A DNA stretch of 9,104 nt, taken from the NCBI GenBank assembly GCA_946055125.1, contig CAMGFF010000073.1, positions 1 to 9,104 on the forward strand, in the 5' to 3' direction. The number at the start of each line of letters is the position of its first letter. The first letter of the stretch is position 1. The notes under the pieces were generated by a model. That model saw nothing but the letters and a program-made list of their open reading frames with translations. It was not told where the DNA came from and searched no databases. The position numbers and the translations under genes are program-made. Of this stretch, positions 1-6,000 are shown piece after piece. The DNA is from an uncultured Prevotellaceae bacterium (GTDB taxonomy: Bacteria > Bacteroidota > Bacteroidia > Bacteroidales > Muribaculaceae).

Positions 1-29
1 AAAAAGTGGATTTATAAGGAGGAAATTAG

Positions 30-37
30 TAACTTTG
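30..37 (+). promoter_or_regulatory. Bacteroidota -7 promoter element for higBA
   Basis: TAACTTTG matches the Bacteroidota -7 consensus TAnnTTTG at every fixed position. It would place the transcript start near position 42, leaving a leader of about 30 nt before the toxin ATG at 75. The -33 TTTG element is not clear; the region around 7-14 (TGGATTTA) is a poor match. HigBA operons are normally autorepressed by the antitoxin, but I see no convincing palindrome over this promoter. Confidence 0.6.
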
Positions 38-51
38 CGGTTGAAAAGCAG

Positions 52-59
52 AAAGGAGG
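52..59 (+). promoter_or_regulatory. Shine-Dalgarno-like AAAGGAGG, long spacing
   Basis: AAAGGAGG is a near-perfect anti-16S match, but it lies 15 nt from the only plausible toxin start at 75, about twice the usual spacing. The in-frame codon at 69-71 is TAG, so no start nearer to it exists in this frame. A second AAGGAGG at 16-22 lies upstream of the predicted transcript start and so cannot act as a ribosome binding site. It is either an inefficient RBS that keeps toxin output low or chance in a purine-rich leader. Confidence 0.35.
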
Positions 60-74
60 TAGAAACGATAGCCG

Positions 75-392
75 ATGATAATAAGGTTTGAGAAAGAATA
101 TCTTCGCGAATTGTATGAAACCGGCAGCACCGGCGACAAGAAGCACCGGTATCAGCCGGAAGTTGTGAGGCGGTATCAGCTTCGCGTGAAAACGCTTGAA
201 AAAGCATTAGCGATAGAGGAATTGTTCCCCTTGGTGTCATTACACTACGAAGTGCTAAAAGGTGACAAGGCGGGAATATCTTCAATTAGAGTAGATAAGC
301 GATATCGCATAGAGTTTACAGTGGAAGAAATACTTGGTCATAAATTGTTGACGGTATGCAATATCCTCGAATTGTCGAATCACTATAATTAG
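75..392 (+). CDS. higB: HigB-type RelE/ParE-superfamily toxin
   Basis: This encodes a 105-residue protein of the HigB branch of the RelE superfamily, toxins known to act as ribosome-dependent mRNA endonucleases. The opening MIIRF followed by the ETGST turn, the LKGDKAG segment (residues 61-67), the basic core strand SIRVDKRYRIEF (70-81) and the C-terminal NHY (102-104) follow the HigB pattern. R78 in YRI and H103 are the likely catalytic or RNA-contacting residues by analogy with HigB; I infer this from position, not from an alignment. The ATG at 75 is the first usable start after an in-frame TAG at 69. It lies 7 nt upstream of the antitoxin gene, the toxin-first order typical of higBA. The gene is visibly AT-richer than everything downstream (about 42% GC over 181-300), a sign of transfer. 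An uncharacterised RelE-like toxin of another subfamily is the only real alternative. Confidence 0.88.
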   Translation: MIIRFEKEYLRELYETGSTGDKKHRYQPEVVRRYQLRVKTLEKALAIEELFPLVSLHYEVLKGDKAGISSIRVDKRYRIEFTVEEILGHKLLTVCNILELSNHYN

Positions 393-399
393 AACAGCT

Positions 400-705
400 A
401 TGAGTGAATATGTTTGCCAACGACCGATACACCCAGGCGAGCTTCTGAAAGACGAAGTAGAGAGCCGAGGGCTAATGCAGAAAGCACTTGCCGAGCAGAT
501 GGGATTGCCCTACACTGCGCTCAACGACATACTGAATGGCCGCCGTAACCTCACGGCGCAGGTGGCCATGCTCTTTGAGGCAGCACTTGGCGTGAGTGCT
601 GAGATGCTTTTGCGTATGCAGCTCGATTACACCATGCGCATGGCGAGGAAAGACAAGAAATTCAGTGCGCGGCTTGAGGCAGTGCGCAACTATGTGCCGG
701 CGTGA
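400..705 (+). CDS. higA: HigA-family antitoxin, XRE-type HTH
   Basis: This encodes a 101-residue antitoxin expected to bind and neutralise the upstream toxin and to repress the operon through its helix-turn-helix. The N-terminal RPIHPGELLKDEVESRGL (residues 8-25) is the hallmark opening of the HigA addiction-module family. The XRE-type HTH follows at about 26-49 (QKALAEQMGLPYTALNDIL, then NGRR). The TAQVAMLFEAALG helix (52-64) and an LxxQxxY segment near 71-77 complete the family pattern. The ATG at 400 follows the toxin stop by 7 nt, which implies co-transcription. GC rises from about 33% over 361-420 to about 63% over 541-600 (hand counts), so toxin and antitoxin genes differ strongly in composition. 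A strong terminator begins 40 nt after the stop and closes the module. Confidence 0.92.
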   Translation: MSEYVCQRPIHPGELLKDEVESRGLMQKALAEQMGLPYTALNDILNGRRNLTAQVAMLFEAALGVSAEMLLRMQLDYTMRMARKDKKFSARLEAVRNYVPA

Positions 706-744
706 GCGTGAGGCACAGAAAGACCGGCTGAATAGCGATAACAT

Positions 745-794
745 CACCCGCAGTGGGCGCTCTGTGGAGCGCCGGGCTGCGGGTGGCTTTTTTT
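745..794 (+). terminator. Bipartite intrinsic terminator after higBA
   Basis: The outer stem CACCCGCAG (745-753) pairs perfectly with CTGCGGGTG (777-785). The inner stem GGCGCTC (756-762) pairs perfectly with GAGCGCC (767-773) around a TGTG loop. Only a TG/GGG internal loop separates the two stems. A run of seven T (788-794) follows after GC. This is a textbook rho-independent terminator for rightward transcription, and it separates higBA from nadE. Confidence 0.92.
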
Positions 795-814
795 ATGCTT
801 ATTGTGTGGAGGGT

Positions 815-868
815 GGAAATGTGGGAGGAAATGTGGTTGAAATTGTGGAAAATCTGGCGAAATTGTGG
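815..868 (+). repeat. G/T-rich iteron-like direct repeats upstream of nadE
   Basis: Four related words lie in one direction: GGAAATGTGG at 815-824 and 827-836, then TGAAATTGTGG at 838-848 and CGAAATTGTGG at 858-868. The last two extend to an identical 12-mer, GAAATTGTGGAA, at 839-850 and 859-870. Spacings are 12, about 12 and 20 bp. The last copy lies where the -33 element of the nadE promoter is expected. They could be operator half-sites or simply a degenerate low-complexity tract; the sequence alone does not decide. Confidence 0.4.
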
Positions 869-887
869 AATAATGATAAATTATAGC

Positions 888-895
888 TATATTTG
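888..895 (+). promoter_or_regulatory. Bacteroidota -7 promoter element for nadE
   Basis: TATATTTG matches TAnnTTTG at every fixed position and is followed by CAC, as is common at such promoters. A TTG at 863-865 lies 22 nt upstream and may serve as the -33 element. The transcript would begin near 901, giving a leader of about 80 nt to the chosen nadE start at 980. This placement argues against starts at 893 (inside the promoter) and 911 (about 10 nt of leader). Confidence 0.7.
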
Positions 896-979
896 CACGA
901 TTATAACGTAATGTGGAGGGCTGCATTGCCGCGAAGAGGTGGTGCGGTCGTCGCAATGAATTGTGTAAAAAAAGGATTT

Positions 980-2896
980 ATGAAGGACATGGACTTTGGA
1001 TATGTGAGAGTGGCAGCTGTGACTCCACGGGTGAATGTGGCCGACTGCGACTTCAATGCCACGCAGATTATTGAATCGGTGAGCGAGGCGGCCGCACGCG
1101 GGGCGAAGGTGATTGTCACGCCCGAGCTGGGCATCACGGCCTACACCTGCGGCGACCTTTTCCACCAGGTGTCTCTGCTCGATGCCGCCGAGGCTGCACT
1201 TGCGCGCGTGGCCGAGGCCACAGCCGGGCTCGATGCCCTGGTGGTGGTGGGCGCACCGCTTCGCTGTGGCGGAGTGCTCTACAACTGCGGCGTGGCGATG
1301 AGCCATGGCAAGCTGCTTGGAGCGGTGCCAAAGACCTATCTGCCCAACTATAAGGAATTCTATGAGCGACGCTGGTTTGCGCCGGCCACGGTGCTTGGGC
1401 AAGGGGTGGCCATGGTGTGTGGCACGGAGCTGCCGGTGAGCACCGCGCAGCTTTTCACCCACGGCAAGCTGAAGGTGGCGGTGGAGCTTTGTGAGGACCT
1501 GTGGACCACAATTCCTCCCAGCAGCTACGCCACGCTTGCCGGGGCCAATGTGGTGGTTAACCTCTCGGCGTCGAATGAGGTGATAGGGAAGCACGGCTAC
1601 CTGCTGTCGCTCATCAAGCAGCAGTCGGCGCGGTGCCGTGCGGCCTATGTATACGCTTCGTCGGGCTACGGGGAGTCGTCGACCGACCTGGTGTTTGCCG
1701 GGAAGGCAATCGTGGCCGAGAATGGCCGCTTGCTTGCCGAGGGCGAGCGCTTCAGCACCACCGGCACTTGCGCGATTGCCGACATCGACCTGCAGCTGCT
1801 CGATGGCGAGCGCATGGTGGCCACGAGCTATGCCGACAGCCAGCTGCAGGCCCGCGGCTATGAGGAGAGGCCGATAGGCCTTTCGTCGCTGCGCAGCGAC
1901 GATGGCACGCTGCTCAGGCCCATAGCGCGGCATCCATTTGTGCCAAGCGACGACCGCCTGCTGAGCGACCGCTGCGAGGAGATAATCAGCATACAGGTGG
2001 CGGGGCTGATGCGCCGCCTCGACCATATTCACTGCAAGAGCCTTGTGGTGGGCGTGTCGGGAGGACTCGACAGCACCCTCGCGCTGCTTGTGGCAGCGCG
2101 GGCCTTCGACCGCCTGGGGATGAGCCGTGAGGGCATTACGGGAATCACCATGCCGGGCTTTGGCACCACCGGGCGCACCTACAACAACGCCCTTGCGCTG
2201 ATGCGTGCGCTTGGGGTGACGATAAAGGAAATATCGATAGTGGCGGCTGTGAAGCAGCACTTTGCCGACATAGGCCAGGACCTCGACTGCCACGACGTGA
2301 CCTACGAGAACTCCCAGGCTCGCGAGCGCACGCAGATTCTCATGGACTATGCCAACAAGTGCGGCGGCATTGTGCTCGGCACCGGCGACCTCTCGGAGCT
2401 TGCCCTGGGCTGGGCCACCTACAATGGCGACCACATGTCGATGTATGGCGTGAACACGAGTATACCCAAGACGCTGGTGATATACCTTGTGCGGTGGTTT
2501 GCCGAGAAGGGCTTTGCCGCCGACGTGGAGGCGCGGCGCACCCTGCTCGATATAGTCGACACGCCAATCAGCCCCGAGCTGATACCCGCCGATGAGCAGG
2601 GCAACATAAAGCAGAAGACAGAAGACCTGGTGGGGCCCTATGAGCTGCACGACTTCTTCCTCTATTATGCCATGCGCCATGGCTTTGCGGCCGAGAAGAT
2701 ACTCGACTTGTGTGAGCGGGCCTACCGGGGCTGCTATGGGCGCGACTACATAGAGCACTGGCTGCGGGTGTTCTACCGCCGCTTCTACCAGCAGCAGTTT
2801 AAGCGGTCGTGTATGCCCGACGGGCCTAAGGTGGGCAGCGTGAGCCTGTCGCCACGCGGCGACTGGCGCATGCCGAGCGACGCTTTTATCAGTTAG
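980..2896 (+). CDS. nadE: Glutamine-dependent NAD+ synthetase
   Basis: This cytosolic enzyme performs the last step of NAD+ synthesis: ATP-dependent amidation of nicotinic acid adenine dinucleotide using ammonia released from glutamine. From the ATG at 980 it is 638 residues, the usual length of the two-domain form. The N-terminal nitrilase-fold glutaminase (about 5-270) shows the Glu-Lys-Cys triad as E49 (TPELG), K118 (AVPKTYLPNY) and C171 (VELCEDLW). The C-terminal synthetase domain (about 320-620) has the ATP-pyrophosphatase P-loop SGGLDS (360-365) and LGTGDLSELALGW (466-478). Both domains look intact. Conserved sequence begins at MDFGYVRVAA, so 980 (or 989) fits best, with the A-rich AAAAAAAGGA just upstream. 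Starts at 956 and 911 are open in frame but would add an unconserved-looking extension. It has its own promoter at 888-895. No terminator is evident before tamB, 110 bp downstream, so read-through is possible. Confidence 0.96.
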   Translation: MKDMDFGYVRVAAVTPRVNVADCDFNATQIIESVSEAAARGAKVIVTPELGITAYTCGDLFHQVSLLDAAEAALARVAEATAGLDALVVVGAPLRCGGVLYNCGVAMSHGKLLGAVPKTYLPNYKEFYERRWFAPATVLGQGVAMVCGTELPVSTAQLFTHGKLKVAVELCEDLWTTIPPSSYATLAGANVVVNLSASNEVIGKHGYLLSLIKQQSARCRAAYVYASSGYGESSTDLVFAGKAIVAENGRLLAEGERFSTTGTCAIADIDLQLLDGERMVATSYADSQLQARGYEERPIGLSSLRSDDGTLLRPIARHPFVPSDDRLLSDRCEEIISIQVAGLMRRLDHIHCKSLVVGVSGGLDSTLALLVAARAFDRLGMSREGITGITMPGFGTTGRTYNNALALMRALGVTIKEISIVAAVKQHFADIGQDLDCHDVTYENSQARERTQILMDYANKCGGIVLGTGDLSELALGWATYNGDHMSMYGVNTSIPKTLVIYLVRWFAEKGFAADVEARRTLLDIVDTPISPELIPADEQGNIKQKTEDLVGPYELHDFFLYYAMRHGFAAEKILDLCERAYRGCYGRDYIEHWLRVFYRRFYQQQFKRSCMPDGPKVGSVSLSPRGDWRMPSDAFIS

Positions 2897-2977
2897 GAGT
2901 TATTAGTGAGGAGTTGTTAGTGGGGAGTTGGGAGTTGTTAGTGGGGAGTTGGGAGTTGTTAGTGGGGAGTTAGGAGT
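2897..2977 (+). repeat. 21-bp tandem repeat in the nadE-tamB gap
   Basis: The unit GAGTTGTTAGTGGGGAGTT plus GG or AG starts at 2911, 2932 and 2953, giving three full 21-bp copies; the third differs at one base near its end. A shortened, diverged copy (GAGTTATTAGTGAG, 2897-2910) precedes them and a GAGTGGGG remnant follows at 2974. The unit is itself built from GGAGTT sub-words. It begins immediately after the nadE stop, is strongly G/T-biased on the + strand, and forms no obvious hairpin. GGAGTTAGGAGTTA-type intergenic repeats occur in Bacteroidales, so this is probably a slippage-prone array of that kind. Confidence 0.9.
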
Positions 2978-3006
2978 GGGGATGGGGTGTTTAATTTGTT
3001 TTGGAG

Positions 3007-6000
3007 ATGAAGATATTGCAGGTTATATATAGAATCATCAGGAGCTTGCTTGTGGCGGGGATTGCTGCCGCAGTGGGGCTTTATGTGGTTTTGTATGTAG
3101 TGCTGTCGGTGCCGCAGGTTCAGGAGCGTGTGAAGCGGATAGGGGAGGAGGAACTCTCGAAGTTGCTTCACACTGAGGTGAGTGTGGGCAGGCTGAATAT
3201 TGCGCCATTCAATGAGGTGGTGCTGCACGATGTGCTTGTGCCCGACCGGCAGGGCGACACGCTGCTGAGCGTCGACAAGATAGGCGCGGGCTTCAGTATC
3301 TACAACCTGGTGGCCCGCAGGCGCCTGGTGTTCACCTATGCCGAGGTGATAGGGCTGAATGGCCATGTGCGGCGTGCCGACAGGCAGTCGGCCACCAATG
3401 TGCAGTTTATCATCGATGCGCTTAGCCCCAAGGACCGCACTAAGCCTCCCACACGCTTCGACTTGAAGATTTACAACATAGTGCTGCGCCGGAGCAGCGT
3501 GAGCTATGATGTGGCGAGTGAGCCTCGGCGAGCCGTGGGCTTCGACCCTAACCACATAGCTGTGAGCCAGCTGCGTGCCGATGTGGCTATACCAAGGCTC
3601 AAGAACGACGACATTGTGATAGAGCTCAAGCGCCTCTCGCTGCGTGAGCGTTGCGGCTTTGTGCTCACCAATATAGCCGCCAAGACAAGCATAGGCAAGC
3701 AGGCCCTTGGCGTGGAGAACCTGCGCGTGGAGCTGCCGCACTCGCTGGTGGCAATCGACAGCTTTGGCCTCACCTACAGCGACCTGAAGAATCTGGGCCG
3801 GGAGCTTGGCAGCCGGCCCATGAAGCTCGATGTGGCCAACTGCTATATCACTCCGAGCGACCTCAGCGGCTTTGTGCCGCAGCTTGGCGACTTCGACAAG
3901 AGGTTCTCTATTACCGCCTCGCTGCGCGGCAACACCGAGAGGCTTGAGGTGCCCGTGGTGGCCATCACCACCGACGACAACCGCGTGAGCCTCACCATGC
4001 GCGGCGATGTGGAGAACCTGGCCGACAAGGAGCGCCTCAAGTTCAGCCTCAGCCATCTCGACGTGCATGCCGACGCCAGCGAGATTGCCTCAATCACCGG
4101 CAGCCTTGCGCAGCTCTCGCCACAGGCTCGACGCATGATTGGGCAGTGTGGCAACGTGAGGGTGAGTGGCACGGCGAGTGGCACGGCGGCCCGCGTCAAC
4201 TTCAGGGGCGACCTGGGCACCTCGCTTGGCTCGGTAAGGCTCAATGGCGTGTTTGCCCACAAAGAGCGCATGCGCGTGCAGAGCTACAAGGGGGCGGTGA
4301 GTACCAATGGCTTCGCCATAGGCAGGCTTCTAAGCAACGAGCAGCTCTTAGGCTCGGCTGCAGTGGATGTGGAAGTGGATGTGCTTAGGCAGGGCAATGA
4401 CGTGAGCGGCACCGGCACCGGCCGCGTGAACTATGTGGACCTGAAAGGCTACCGCTACAGCGGCATAGTGGCCGATGTGGCCATAAAGAAAGACCACTAC
4501 GAGGGCACTCTCACCATCGACGACGACAACCTAAAGCTCCAGGCCGAGGGCTCCTATACCAACATCGACGGCACTATGGCACTCGAGATGCAGGCTGCCG
4601 CCAGCGACATCAGCCTCTCCAACCTCAACCTGAGCACGAAATACCCCGGTCACAGGCTGGGCTTTGATGCCGAGGCATCGCTCACCGCCCACAACATCTA
4701 TGAGGCTGTGGGCAGCCTCATGCTGCACAACATCTCCTTTGCCGACGCAGCCAACGAGGGTGTGCACATCAACGACTTCGTGCTCACCTCGCTCAACGCC
4801 GGCACCGACGGCACGCAGCAGATTAAGCTCAACTCCGACTTCATAAATGGCGAGGTGACCGGCAGCTTCGACTGGCGCAACATAGGCAAGGCTCTCAGCA
4901 ACATGGCCGCCACTGCCATGCCATCGCTCATAGGGCACCGGGACATTGACCGGGAACCGGGCGACAGGGTGAACTGCTTCGACTACAGCCTCAATGTGTC
5001 GCTGCCCGATGAGCTCTGCAAATTCCTCAAGCTGCCTGTGACGCTCATTGTGCCAATCACCATCGACGGCAGCGTGAACGAGAACAGCTCCCGTGCCGAC
5101 CTCAACCTAAGCATCCCCTACCTGGTGCAGAAAAACAAGGTGATTGAGGACACACGCGCCCGCCTGAGCCTCGGCGAGGAGGGGGAGAACATAGGTCTCA
5201 CGGCTCACACCAAGATGCCTCTGAAGAAAGGCAAGATGGACCTCGACATAGCCCTTAATGCCGTGCTCGACCGCCTCGACACCGATGTGAGCTGGCGTGT
5301 GGACCGCGACACCGAGTTCTCGGGCAACGTGAACATGAGCGCACTGCTCTCACGCACAGCCGATGAGCATAGCACCCTGTGTGCCGACATCGACATCAAC
5401 CCCACCCACATGACATTCAACGACACCGTGTGGCAGATGCATCCTGCCAAGGTACTTGTGAAAGGACGCAACGTGAACGTGCAGGGATTCTGCGCGAGCT
5501 GCGACAAGCAATACATCGCAATCGACGGCGAGGTGTCGGACGACGAGATGTCGCAGATATGCGTGGACTTGAGCGACATCAACCTCGACTATGTGTTCCA
5601 GACGCTCGCCATCGACAATGTGATGTTTGGCGGACGTGCCACCGGGAGGCTGTATGCCACACATGTATATTCCGACGACCCCAAGCTCTCCACCCCCAAG
5701 CTACACGTTGAGGGGCTTGCCTACAACGGCGCGGTGCTTGGCAACACCGACATAGTGAGCCGCTGGGACAACGACGCCAAGGCCGTGACCATCGACACCG
5801 AGATAGAGCAGCCCAACGGCCTGCGGTCGGCAATAAGCGGCGCAATCTTCCCCACAATGGACTCGCTATATTTTGAGTTCCGCACCAACAAGGTCGACAT
5901 ACGCTTCATGAAGCCCTTCATGAGCGCCTTCACGAGTGATGTGGAGGGCGAGGCATCGGGCTTCGCCTGCCTCTATGGCAACTTCAAGCGCATCAACCTC

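Noticed and set aside
1..800. higBA considered as part of a larger defence island
   Set aside because: The module is closed by its own terminator and followed by housekeeping nadE. Nothing else in the window up to the final partial gene looks like defence, and sequence to the left is not available.
596..886. A 96-codon + strand frame overlapping the end of higA and the terminator
   Set aside because: It reads through the terminator hairpin and the iteron tract, is Arg/Cys-rich at first and low-complexity at the end, and overlaps a confidently assigned antitoxin gene.
887..2758. A 623-codon open frame on the - strand covering most of nadE
   Set aside because: It is exactly antisense to a gene with intact catalytic motifs, has no recognisable domain and is His/Arg/Ala-rich. 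It is open because the GC-rich sense gene rarely uses the TTA, CTA and TCA codons that would give stops on the other strand.
2897..2977. Tandem repeat considered as a CRISPR array
   Set aside because: Units of 21 bp are contiguous with no unique spacers and no cas genes nearby.
2991..2998. Possible -7 promoter element TTAATTTG just before tamB
   Set aside because: It misses the conserved A of TAnnTTTG, has no -33 match in the G-rich repeat, and would start transcription almost at the tamB ATG. Co-transcription with nadE or an unseen promoter is as likely.
2959..4068. A 369-codon open frame on the - strand over the start of tamB
   Set aside because: Same cause: a codon-usage shadow of the sense gene, low-complexity His/Ala/Val-rich translation, no promoter or ribosome site of note.
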